DNA from: Erodium maritimum
Taxonomy: Eukaryota > Streptophyta > Magnoliopsida > Geraniales > Geraniaceae
Reading direction: 5' to 3'
Assembly (NCBI GenBank): GCA_963921825.1
Contig: OY997591.1
Span: 14,875,515-14,939,514 of the forward strand
DNA length: 64,000 bases
Shown one piece after another: positions 45,313-55,880 of this stretch. A model generated the notes under the pieces. It searched no databases and was not told where the DNA came from. It saw only the letters and a list, made by a program, of their open reading frames with translations. Both the position numbers and the translations under genes were made by a program. Position 1 is the stretch's first letter. Each line of letters begins with the position of its first letter.

Positions 45313-45866
45313 GTAAGTTATTGGGTTTGATGCTGCATAGTCCGGTACGATAAAAGTGTCGGTGTGCCTCCGATGGTATGACTTATGCTGTTCTACGACA
45401 TCTGTGTGTGTCTTGTCGTGTGCTGTATTCTCATTGGTCGGATATGTGCTTTCGGATGAGTATGTGTAACGTTGTATAAATGGGCAGTAATGGGGAAATG
45501 TGTTGTTGGACTCTGTGCATTGGTTAAGTGTGACTTTGGTCTTGTGAGACTGTTTGGGGACATGGGGGTTGTTGTAACTGTTTCCAGTGTTGTCGTGCAA
45601 GTTCGCACGTGTATCTGTTTACTAAGATAGTCGTGGGCTTGCTTTCTGAGGATTGTTGGGTGATGAGTGTCAAGGGATAGTTGTAGAAAGTGGTCTGGGT
45701 TCGGGTCATTGTGAGTTGGTTCTACGGGTTGTACCCGAGTAAAGGCCAAGTGTTGTTTTGGAGTGACCGTTGTCTGGTTTTAATAATTGTGATTACTAGT
45801 ATGCCCTAATTGGACGGTTACCCGTGGTGATGAACTGTAGTTCAAATCCTTAACTACTTTTCCTAC

Positions 45867-45904
45867 TGAGCGTAAGCTCACCCCCTTACTTTGTGGTGTT
45901 TCAG
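45867..45904 (+). other. Conserved hairpin + 3'-splice-like site, LTR copy 2
   Basis: The stretch ctactgagcgtaagctcacc is followed by a pyrimidine-rich tract and tttcag. The ctactgag part also fits a plant branch-point consensus. It lies 270 bp from the CGTGATA end. Confidence 0.8.
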
Positions 45905-46155
45905 GTGTCGAGCAGGTTTTGTACTAGCAGGATTCTCAAAGCTAGGGAGCTGACGGGGATTCGGGCTAGTGTCTAGAGACGTACTGTTAATTGTTGATTT
46001 ATTCACCGTTTTTTTTTTCGAGCTGCGACTCGCGAGATTGTTTTAAGTTTGAAAACTTGAGCTGAGACTTGTTTGCCTTATTTTCAATAAAATTATCATT
46101 GTTTTAGCTCACGTCTCGAATTCGGTCAAAACCGGATTTGGGGCGTGATAGACTA

Positions 46156-46260
46156 GCTCTGGGAGGGGTCCTTGGTAAGAGCTCTACCTCCCTTTAAAAC
46201 TGATGAATGCAGGTTCAGTCGCACTCTACAGAGTATGCAGCGTTTAGGCAACACCTTGAG
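46156..46260 (+). mobile_element. Continuation of the 41855 LINE after the LTR insertion
   Basis: ctctgggaggggtccttgg followed by ctctacctcccttt parallels cttgggaggggtctct...tcctcccttt downstream of the ORF1 copy at 57903, which shows that the 43111-46150 element split one LINE. Confidence 0.6.
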
Positions 46261-46426
46261 CAGTAATAGTTAGTTTCGTCATAGTTTGGTTTTAACTTGT
46301 CTATATGACTTTTCCAATATCGTTTGTAACGACTCATCTGTCTCAAGTTATTTGTAAAAAGATTTTTTAGGGCTCTGTACAATATAATGATTTTTTTTAT
46401 TTGAATGAAATATATGCATCTTTTAG

Positions 46427-46429
<3 letters not shown>

Positions 46430-46474
<45 letters not shown>

Positions 46475-46489
46475 ATGCATCTTTTAGTA

Positions 46490-46527
<38 letters not shown>
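46430..46527 (+). repeat. Duplicated (TA)n microsatellite
   Basis: Two (TA)n tracts (about 46430-46467 and 46493-46527), each preceded by gaaatatatgcatcttttag. A ~63-bp unit has been duplicated together with its microsatellite. Confidence 0.9.
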
Positions 46528-46532
<5 letters not shown>

Positions 46533-46664
46533 TTGCATTATATTAGTTTAGAAATATTATATTTTTGTTATAACATTCATTAATTTATGCCAGACTCCTT
46601 AAATTTGTGTACACCCTACACCTATTTCCCACGTAAACGGCAAAATTTAACGATTCAACTATGA

Positions 46665-46680
46665 GTATCATGTGAAACTT
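46665..46680 (+). repeat. Left 16-bp TSD of the 46681 LINE
   Basis: gtatcatgtgaaactt, repeated exactly at 52944-52959, outside the nested copia element. Confidence 0.9.
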
Positions 46681-47014
46681 TTTTTTAAAACAAGTAAATG
46701 GGGAAGTGCATTACTGCAAATAAAAAACCATACAAAGTAAGGCGTACAAGCCCTGGGTTCTAAATATTTTTCCGGGCCGACCGTAGCAAGCCCAGCGCTC
46801 ATGGACCCGTAGAAGATAGCCTGCTTTTAATCGCAGACAAAACTCAAGACATCCCCTTACCGACATTTCAAAAGTACTAAACATAAAAAACCTAATCCAG
46901 GAAACGAAAGGAACTAACCAACCAAAACTAAAATAGTAAATAACATAACACAAACTTGAAACTGGTGCTCTGATTGCGGATTTCCCGAGACTTCCCAGCA
47001 TCGGTAGTCCCAGG
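46681..47014 (-). mobile_element. LINE-derived element, minus strand, 3' part (left of copia insertion)
   Basis: A T-run starting in the duplication marks the A-tail of a minus-strand element. The body matches the 3' region of the LINE at 9597-9980 (gggccgaccgtagcaagccc, cagcgctcatggaccc, then a run-up to cttcccagca). The element is split by the copia insertion and resumes at 52186. Together the two halves make only about 1.1 kb. Confidence 0.85.
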
Positions 47015-48702
47015 TGTTAGTCTTAGTGCCCGTAGTTCAATCCTAAATGTCCAAATGTATATATCATCGTTAGCAATAAAATTAAAGCGGCTTTATATTA
47101 CTTATGTGTTGGAGTAATATATCGATGTGTGCTCTGATCTATGCCCACCATGCGAATAGAACCATAGATCGAGATAGATCACACTCGATGGGTCCCTAGT
47201 CAACAAAGCTTCACTAGAAGCGACTAGTATGAAAGATGGCTCTTTATGGCTTACGTTCTGTTAGTCATTGGAATGAGATTCCGGAGTCTGATCATAGATA
47301 TCATGTGGGACATGATATTGGACGACCCGCCCTGAATATGTGCCATAGATTAAGTCATGAACATATTCAGTGTTGTAGCTTGTCATGTATCCTTAGACCA
47401 AGGAGTCTTTGTGATCGTTATGTAGTCAACAACTGAGTTTGACCTGAGCCTAACGTTGTCCGTAACAGGGCTTCCATAACGGCCAGGATTGGCTTGGGGA
47501 CGGGCTACATGAGTGACACGAAAGACGGCTAAGGGATTTATCCCTCATACTAAGGTATGGGAAAGATATCGGTTCTCGGCCACTTGATCGAGAGTGACTG
47601 GAAGAATAGCATGGCCATGCACATGATACTGGGTATCATATCTTCAGTCATCTCACATATCAAGGAACGGTGATTGAGAATAATAAGGATGACGGCTCTA
47701 TGCCTTATCTCAATCAGGATATCGGAGATAAAAGGATAATGACAGGGACGACGGAAAGGTTAGAATCGACAGGGTCGATTCGTTATGTAGTGTCAGGAAA
47801 TACTAAAGTCTCGTTAGTTTCCACTTAAATAGGATCAAGTAAAATGGGATTTTACGTTGATCTATTGACATGCATAAACCTAAGGGTCACACCGGAGGAT
47901 GAAACTCATTGACACATTTACGGAGAATGGCCAAAAGGGAGTTGTCTCGGGACATGACCAAAACTGGGTTTTGGGTCATGTGCCCGTACGTGAATAGGAC
48001 TTTACGGATCGAGACAAGGCTTGGAGTCTTGGGATTGATCGCGTCGGATAATGTTGGACATTTCCGGTATGGAAGGCTTGGAGGCGATGAGCGAATCACG
48101 GGACCTCGTTGGAAATGGCCACGGGCCATGTTCCAAGAGGCCCATGAAAGGCCCATGCAACCAAGGCCCATGGAACTAATTAATCAAGTCTTGATTAATT
48201 AGTACTAAGTAAGCAAGACAAGGATTAAGGTGTTGGTGATTCACCACCTAACCCAATCTTGTCTTGCCATACTTTGTCCTATTTACACCTTACTTGACAC
48301 CATACTTGTCCCATGCCTTTAGTTGGACAAGTATGGGTTTTGTTATGTTTAATTCATCTTTTTTCAACATAACAAACACAAGACAAGAATAGGAAACACA
48401 TTTTCTCTCCCTCTTCCATGGCCATTTCGGGTTTGGCTAGTTTCCACCTCCATGTTTGTGTTCTTGAGTCATCAAAGAGAAGAACTACGTGGCTTTGATT
48501 CCCATGTGGATACGTAGGCGTCTTGGAGACTCAAGCCAATCATTCGTTAACCGGTGTTCTTGTTTTGGTAAGAACTAGTGCTGAATTTTTCTCTTGTGAA
48601 TCCATTCTTTGTTAGTTGTTTCATGGTTTTAATCGTCTCTTGGTTTTCATTGATTTTCCGCTGCGAGTTGGTTCATCTCCAACCCTACCTCGAGACCCAA
48701 CA

Positions 48703-48717
48703 GTGGTATCAGAGCCG
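48703..48717 (+). promoter_or_regulatory. Primer-binding site of the copia element
   Basis: gtggtatcagagccg directly follows the left LTR. It is complementary to the 3' end of initiator-Met tRNA, as is usual for plant Ty1/copia elements. Confidence 0.85.
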
Positions 48718-49860
48718 TGCTACCTTCGGGATTCACAAGACGGTGTTCAAAGTTTCGGTTTTGCTTGAAAGTTTCGTTTTTGGCATGTTGTTTTGCTAAA
48801 TTGATTGATAACATGTGTTAAATTATTGTTTATGGATTTAATGCATGTAAAATGAATTTTTGAAAATTATTTCAAATCTGGAAATTTTGAAAAAAGTTTG
48901 ATTTTTCGGGTCTCGAGAGCGGGACTCTCGGGGAGCCGAAACCGAGACCGAACGGGGATCCGTTGGACGGAGCTAGGCCAAGCATGACCATTGGATGGTT
49001 GATATGCCAAGGCTAAACCGTTTTGTTAGTTATGACGAGTTTGGAACCGTCATGACGAACTCGAAGATCAAATGTTCAAAAGTTTCATTTTTGAACGGTT
49101 TCGATAAACCGAGCATCAAATTTTTTTTTCGAAACTTGGCTATTAATTAAAACCGGAAAATCACATGATGTTTGATAACATGCTTGTTTGATAACACGAT
49201 GTGTGATGTGATGTTGGCATGGTGTACATAATAGCCCCGAGCTCAATTTAATTATTTATCGCTTTTCACGGCCTGCGAGCCGTTAGTGTTAGCGTGTAAT
49301 TATTCTTTCAAGGTGTGGTCGTCGAACCACTTGTTTGTAATATTTATTTATTCCCGACCTGCGAGTCGTGTATTAAATTGTAATATTTTACTCAAGATGA
49401 AGAAAGGGCGAAAAGGTCATTTGGTGGCTTTTCGGGTGTTGGCATCGGCTTGGAGTCGATGGAGCTCAAGAAGCTAGTGGGAGTTAGTTTAGGGGGCTAT
49501 TATGTGCATATTTATCGCTTTATGCTTGGTTTAGTTTATGCATGATTAATTCTATGTGTTTTAGAATTGCATGCTTAACTTTATTTACCGAGCATATCAT
49601 CTCACATGCAAAGATAAAATTGGAATTTTAATCCTTGTGTGTGAGCCCTTAGAATCGTCATTACATTGGATGTAGTTGACGGGTTCGAAGGAAGAATTAC
49701 ATTGGATGTAATTTGAGGCATCATTGCATTTGGAATGTAGTTGATGTGCTCATCGCATCTAGGATGTGTCAAAGTTTTAAACACAACCGGACAAGTAAAA
49801 ACGGGTCATGTCTGATACCTCCCAATTATCAACACCTTACTACCTCCCCGTCCTATGGGT

Positions 49861-49960
49861 GTCGTGCGCATTAGCGGAGCATCCATGGGAAAACGGGGTA
49901 GTAGGTTTGGACGACATATGTGGGTGTCGTGCGCATTAGCGGAGCACCTACATAGTGACG
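49861..49960 (+). repeat. Short direct repeat in copia leader
   Basis: gtgtcgtgcgcattagcgga followed by gca(t/c)c occurs twice about 64 bp apart, in the non-coding leader. Confidence 0.8.
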
Positions 49961-50640
49961 GGCCATAGTTGAAAATTGGTGGACCCGACTACGATTCTCA
50001 GCCTGAGGTTGAGCTAGGGTAACAGATAGGGTAAGCCGTGTACATAAGTGCATACCCTAGCCAAGAGTCACATTGGATGTGATTGGATGGAGTCCTACCT
50101 ACATAGCTCGATTAAGTGGTGAGCATTAGTTTAGCTTAATCGAGTGAATCAAGGATCTTGGTTTCAGATTCTAAAGGTTTAGAATCGATTGTTGGTGTTT
50201 AAGCTTGATCTTCATAAAATTTATTCAGTTTACTGATTGAATTTTATCTGTTGTAGATCAAATGGCAAATTCAGCGAACATTAATAGTTTGTCATTAAAA
50301 ACCATTCTTGACAGGGTCAAGCTAAATGGGACAAACTATTTGGACTGGTACAGAATTTTGAGGATAGTCCTCAAGTCTGAACGCAAAGAATATGTCCTTG
50401 ACAAGGCTGTCTCTAAGACCATATCAGAGTTACATGAAGTGTCATTAACTGCTGAGAAGAATATCTCAGGGATCTGGGATCCAAGGATATTCTGATGGTC
50501 AACAAGGGAATTGGAAGTGGCATGGGCTGGGCCCATGCGCACTTGGAAGGAAAGATGAGACACCTGAGAATGTCTGCTTCTACTGCCAACAGCCTGGTCA
50601 TTGGAACCGGGATTACATGAAGTTCACGGCTGATCTGAAG

Positions 50641-50770
50641 AAGGGCAGTGGGACTGCGCCTTCATCAAATAGCCTGGATGATCTGAAGAAGGGCAGTAAG
50701 ACTGCGCCTTCATCAGGAAACCTGGATGATCTAAGGAAGGGCGGTGGGATCGTGCCTTCATTCGGTATTA
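50641..50770 (+). repeat. Tandem repeat in copia gag tail
   Basis: Three diverging units encode LKKGSGTAPSSNSLDD-like peptides just after the knuckle. Confidence 0.8.
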
Positions 50771-52185
50771 ACTCTATAGAGCTACATCTCTCTACTTCCA
50801 AAGATTCATGGGTATTAGATACCATGACTGAATCTCACACATGCACTAATATATGGTTGCTGAAAGTAGGAGAGATTTGGAAAGCACGAAATGGACCTCA
50901 GAGTTGTGGCAACTGCTGTAGGATCCATGAGTCTTGCTTTGCCAAGAGGCCTTGTCTTAGTATTGTATAATGTATATTGCATACCTACTTTTAGTAGGAA
51001 TATTATATCTGTATCCGTGTTTGACAAGGAAGGATATAATGTTAATATTGGAAATGGAGTTTTCAATGTTCTATGCAATGATATGTTTTATACCAGTACT
51101 GACATGGTTGGAGGATTGTACATATTAGATATGGGTAACAATGCCTCAAGTTCTATATATTCCGTTAATACCAAGAGGTCTAAATCCAACGATTTAAACC
51201 TAACTCTGTTATGGTACTGTCATTTGGGTCGCATAAACAAGAAGCGCCTATCAGCACTTCAGAAGTGCGGGCTTTCAGGTTCATTCGAATTCCATTCGAT
51301 CGATAGGTGCAAGGTTTGTTTGATGGGCAAAATGACTAAAGTGCCCTTTATCGATCGCGATGAAAGGGCGGGTGAATTATTGGGGCTGATACACTCGAAT
51401 GTGTGTAGACCAATAAGTTCACTTGCCAGGAGGGGTTTTAGCTACTTTATCACATTTACTGATGATTACAGTAAATATGGTTATGTCTATTCGGTGAGAC
51501 ATAAGTCTGAAGCTTTTGATAAATTCAAAGAGTTTAAGACTATAGTAGAAAACCACGGGCCATGTTGGAAATGGCCACGGGCCATGTTGGAAATGGCCAC
51601 GGGCCATGTTCCAAGAGGCCCATGAAAGGCCCATGCAACCAAGGCCCATAGAACTAATTAATCAAGTCTTGATTAATTAGTACTAAGTAAGCAAGACAAG
51701 GATTAAGGTGTTGGTGATTCACCACCTAACCCAATCTTGTCTTGCCATACTTTGTCCTATTTACACCTTACTTGACACCATACTTGTCCCATGCCTTTAG
51801 TTGGACAAGTATGGGTTTTGTTATGTTTAATTCATCTTTTTTCAACATAACAAACACAAGACAAGAATAGGAAACACATTTTCTCTCCCTCTTCCATGGC
51901 CATTTCGGGTTTGGCTAGTTTCCACCTCCATGTTTGTGTTCTTGAGTCCTCAAAGAGAAGAACTACGTGGCTTTGATTCCCATGTGGATACGTAGGCGTC
52001 TTGGAGACTCAAGCCAATCATTCGTTAACCGGTGTTCTTGTTTTGGTAAGAACTAGTGCTGAATTTTTCTCTTGTGAATCCATTCTTTGTTAGTTGTTTC
52101 ATGGTTTTAATCGTCTCTTGGTTTTCATTGATTTTCCGCTGCGAGTTGGTTCATCTCCAACCCTACCTCGAGACCCAACACCAGG

Positions 52186-52943
52186 TCTGTGGGTATAGTC
52201 TGTAGTCGGACCCTCCCACCCCCGCCGGGTCTTCTCATTCTGCCGAAGGAGGCCGTAACACCTCCTTCTGTGGATCCTTGAGATGATCCGTCTGCATCGA
52301 ATATTCACCTGCAGTTTCCCATCGGCTATTTGTCCCCTAGGGTTCCATCTGCCTAGATGACCCGGTTCCACCACGAGCTCACCCTCATCCGGCAGAGATT
52401 ATGGCCGAGACGGAGGGACCTGCCTACCCTTTGGGTCTGCACCGATCCCTGTGGTGTGATCGGTTTGGCTCTCAATCATCGGATCGTAAAGCGAGCGGAC
52501 CGGTGCCGGGAGGATGACAGCTATAAGATGAAAGATGGTTGCCAAATCCGACATGGAAACCGATGAGGGGAGGTTCCTGTCCAAAAAACTGGTGGAGGAG
52601 GGTTGGGGCGATGATCGGTAGAGGAGAGCGTCGAAGTGTGGGCGGCGTGAGGCTCATGCGTGGGATCGAGGCCGGTTACAGAGATTCTTGCACGAGAACG
52701 AATCAAGTTGCAAGGGGGGGTAGAGCGATGGTGGAGACGATCGGCTGGTGGCTGCGAGAAACAAACCGTGGCCGAAAAGAAGGGTTGGGTGGTTGTGATG
52801 GATTGGAGGCCATGAAAGTGGGATCGGAGATAATGGAGGCGGTTGGAAAAGGAAGAGTTCAACCCTAAAGAGTTCTTATGCAACCCAAAAGGATTCTCCG
52901 AGAGCAATTTTAGAATAAAACAATACCTAATTATTATGAATAT
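52186..52943 (-). mobile_element. LINE-derived element, minus strand, 5' part (right of copia insertion)
   Basis: Continues the 46681 element: tctgtgggtatagtctgtag parallels tctgtaggtatagtccgat at 9930. On the minus strand there is a short leader (about 52900-52580) and a possible ORF1 start near 52584 (MDRNLPSSVSMSDLATIFHL). That leads directly into the 3' region, with no DUF4283 domain, knuckle or ORF2 between. It ends at the right TSD (52944-52959). Confidence 0.8.
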
Positions 52944-52959
52944 GTATCATGTGAAACTT
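52944..52959 (+). repeat. Right 16-bp TSD of the 46681 LINE
   Basis: Exact copy of 46665-46680. After it the sequence returns to AT-rich spacer. Confidence 0.9.
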
Positions 52960-53600
52960 AATTTATAATATTCTTCAAATTATGGGGCCGTTGTGATTAA
53001 TAACAAAGCATGGCATCAAAAATTGATACTCAAAATACATGATTGTAAAGTGTAGATACGTTGCAAATTATAATTACCAGTGAACCTAGCAACGGTAAGG
53101 TTTGCCTGTTTGCTAACCACGACAAAAAGGAGTCGACAACATGAGAGAGAATCCATCATCGTGTCTATGTAACTATGTCTTCACATGCCACCCCCACCCC
53201 ATAATGCATTTCTGCTTAATTTATACCTAATAAAACTCTTTCCGACATTACTTTGGTTTCCATTTTCTTATCCATTCTTGTCAATGCTCAAATAGGTTCG
53301 TGTATTTGTGAAAATCCGACTTCATTGTCTATACATTTTTTGTTGTGAAGTAGTCTATACATATATTCATAGTATTTGTAACACCACCCAAAAATTTAGG
53401 CTAATGTTTTCAATACAATCTTTAATTTTATTAAGTTACCTATCATCATTTTATTAAGATCATAAACATGAACAAGCGCCATCATTGTTTTGGCGACGTT
53501 TACCTTCTATTAGATTTGTTCGATTCATGTTTTCGTTTTTTCAGCACAACAAGTAACGTTTTGTTGAATTGAAAAGATTAGATCATAAAGTAATGGAAAA
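52960..53600. other. AT-rich spacer
   Basis: No gene or repeat recognised. Confidence 0.5.
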
Positions 53601-54600
53601 TCGTGAAAATGACAAGATATAGTTTCGTTGAGCATCAAAACACTAATCCTATGATTGGATGCTCGGTAAAACCAGGGAGAAAAGAAAGGGTTGGTTCCTT
53701 ATTCATACGTTGAGCGTTACGTGAGATCCAATGGACCTTTCCTGTTTCGACTTGAACTGTCCTACTTTGTCTGAGAAGTCGTCCAAGGAGTAAACTAAGG
53801 AAATGAGGAGGATGGAGAACATGTGAGGAACATTCTATAGAGGCCGGAGTGTGGCTCCTAAAGGACATCCTATGAGGCCCTAAAGCTGTCACGGCAACCA
53901 ACGAGATTTCTTTGCAGGCCTCACTTGTAACCCAACAGGGCCAAACACCCTTCCTTGAGTTAGTATATCCTCTCTCTCCATTCAGGAATTGGTTAGGCCT
54001 CCCAATTCCAAAAAAAAGGAGTAGTGATAGTGGGTCCTTCCTTGGTGGTCGGTGAAATGGCCCTTGAGCTAGCTAAATGGGTGGTCTTCCATCGGTAATT
54101 CAGTAAGCCCAATATCTTCTAGCACATCCTGAAAATCTTTAATCAAATGATTATGGTAGAAATTATCACCCTTGCTCTCGTCCTGAGTAGGGATTCCAAG
54201 AAATCTCTCATGAGTATTCCGGTATTCGACAATCGTTGGGAAAGGAGCTGCATCATGGCCGAAGTACGGTAGCGATCATCCCGACCGGCTTCCCCGTAGA
54301 TGCGTCTGAATCGAAAATGGGCTTTTGGTCCCAAAAATAGGGATAATCCGCCCTGGTGCCCCTCTAATGGGACCCATAAGCCCCTTGATAGCTCAAATTC
54401 CATTGGAGAACAGTAGTATCCCCCAGTTGTTGTTGCAGAGTTTCAGATATGGACATCAAATGAGAGGAGTGTTGTTTAATTACCTACTTCAATTGTTGCC
54501 GATGGAGAAGCGTCGACATGCCTCGGCAATTCCATGTGAGCATCCGAAATGGTAGTACAAGAAGGGGTTCTAATGTTGACGATCGACGAACGGGGTGCGG
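53600..54600 (-). mobile_element. LINE ORF2 endonuclease remnant, minus strand
   Basis: Minus-strand frames from about 54590 read NCRGM near the expected ORF2 start, then (54403-54143) LSRGLWVPLEGHQGGLSLFL and RRIYGEAGRDDRYR. These match the WNCRG, EGRSGGLALLW and TGIYGE-like motifs of plant L1 apurinic endonuclease domains. About 54130-54070 continues with VLEDIGLTELP (compare ...CGLIDLPF...). Several frames are needed and there are many stops. The RT part is absent or unrecognisable beyond about 53600. Confidence 0.65.
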
Positions 54601-54657
54601 TTGAGAGGAGCATTGGCGTCACGATATGGGTGGTTTCTCGAAAAGATGTTGGCTCGG

Positions 54658-54662
54658 CGACC
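54658..54662 (+). repeat. 5-bp TSD of LTR copy 3
   Basis: cgacc, repeated at 57898-57902 after the terminal TTTACA. Confidence 0.85.
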
Positions 54663-54954
54663 TGTCACGCCCCAAATCCGGTATTGACCGGACTCGAGAC
54701 GTGACTTGAAAATAATACAAAATGTAACCACAAAAGGGTCTCAAATCCACTATATAACTCTCCAAGTTTAGTTTCCATCAAAATATCTCAAGTTAAAGTT
54801 ACATAATAAATTCCTTAAACATAAGGTTCGTGACCAACAATAGGACCATAATCGTCTCTAAAGACAAAAGCACCCGGACCCATAGAAGCTCCCGAGCCTC
54901 GAGTCCACTACTCAACAAGCACGTCTGTAAAACAGTCAATAAAACAAATAGGGG

Positions 54955-54968
54955 TGAGCTTGCGCTCA
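54955..54968. other. Conserved hairpin, LTR copy 3
   Basis: tgagcttgcgctca: stem tgagc/gctca. On the minus strand ctactgagc precedes and a T-rich tract with tttacag follows. It lies 292 bp from the TGTCACG end. Confidence 0.8.
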
Positions 54969-55559
54969 GTAGGGGAAATAGATAAACAGTTTAACCTCCA
55001 ATTTAGTAATAAAATAGCTTTAGCATGACAATACATATCACAATTAATACTTTTACTCAAAACGATGTTATAACATAGGCACGATAAGAAAAATATCACA
55101 TTCTTAAGGATAAAGGTCGTTAAGTTTAACAAATAGAAATTCACAGTTTCGTTCGGGCCTCAATGATACGGAGAACTAAGAAGATGTTGAAATACGAAAA
55201 TAAAACGGTTATTTAACGCTTTCAAAGAGTCAGTAACAATCATAGGAAATAAAGTAAACAATGTATTTATTAATAATCAATAGAAGGTAGAGCGTTTAAG
55301 TAATGTCGTGGGACATGAAGTCACCACCCTCCGATCCACATTACTCTTTGTGTCACGTCGGATCCCATACTCCGATCCACAAGATATTCGTGTCATATCA
55401 GATTTTCCCTCGGTCTAGAGGAGGCACATACATCGGGCTACCGGTAACAATCCCTGAGGGACGCTTATCGTCGGGATTCTCGGAAATGCCCCCAAAGGAC
55501 CATATGTCATAGGGAACCAAGGTAATGCTCCCGCAGGACGCATACACTTGGGTGAATCT

Positions 55560-55880
55560 CAAGTAACCATTCCCCGCGGGGTAAACCATCCAACTGCCCC
55601 GCAGGGTCCACCAACCAATTCCCCGCAGGGACCAACAATACCCCACACCGGAATCCTCCACGGTGTAGGTCCAACAACCAATGCCCCGCAGGGTCCAACA
55701 ATACCCCTCACCGGAATCCTCCACGGTGTAGATCCAACAACCAATGCCCCGCAGGGTAAACCATCCCCACACCGGAATCCTCCACGGTGTGGGTACCATA
55801 CCGGACCACCAATAATCGTTCCCGTAAACCATCCCCACACCAGAATCCTCACGGTGTGGGTACCATAACCAATATCCCGC
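55560..55880 (+). repeat. Hairpin minisatellite, ~54-66-bp units, LTR copy 3
   Basis: The unit core ccacaccg-gaatcctcca-cggtgtgg (8-bp stem) or a variant occurs four times, alternating with ccccgcaggg words. It lies about 890-1220 bp from the TGTCACG end. Confidence 0.9.

Larger units (their letters stand above)
43111..46150 (+). mobile_element. 3-kb LTR-like element, copy 2 (solo LTR), TSD gacta
   Basis: In plus orientation it begins TGTAAAGACC and ends ...GGGGCGTGATA, the inverse of the TGTCACGCCCC end of the other copies. A 5-bp duplication gacta is at 43106-43110 and 46151-46155, giving 3040 bp. It has no gag/pol. A TATA-like tataaag lies at 43317, about 206 bp inside; a GC-rich stretch follows (43350-44060), then a minisatellite (45137-45312), a hairpin plus 3'-splice-like site (45867-45904) and an aataaa at 46086. 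It sits inside the LINE at 41855. Confidence 0.75.
47015..52180 (+). mobile_element. Ty1/copia retrotransposon, young but broken, nested in a LINE
   Basis: Starts tgttag and ends acccaaca, flanked by ccagg on both sides (47010-47014, 52181-52185). The left LTR is 47015-48702. It is followed directly by a tRNA-iMet-type primer site (tggtatcagagc), a long leader, a gag-like frame from 50262 (MANSANINSLSLKTILDRVK, then LNGTNYLDWY), a CCHC-like knuckle region (VCFYCQQPGHWNRD) and pre-integrase/integrase sequence (50891-51550: LARRGFSYFITFTDDYSKYG). The right LTR copy is partial (about 600 bp to 52180). Where the LTRs overlap they differ at only two or three of about 596 positions, so the insertion is recent. 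Large parts are missing and it cannot be autonomous. Confidence 0.9.

Noticed and set aside
45018-45600. Repetitive minus-strand frames (THTDVG..., HRRRVPRTQTWG...)
   Set aside because: These are translations of the 52-bp minisatellite in LTR copy 2.
46215-46538. 107-codon minus-strand frame with poly-Tyr/Ile
   Set aside because: Translation of the (TA)n microsatellite.
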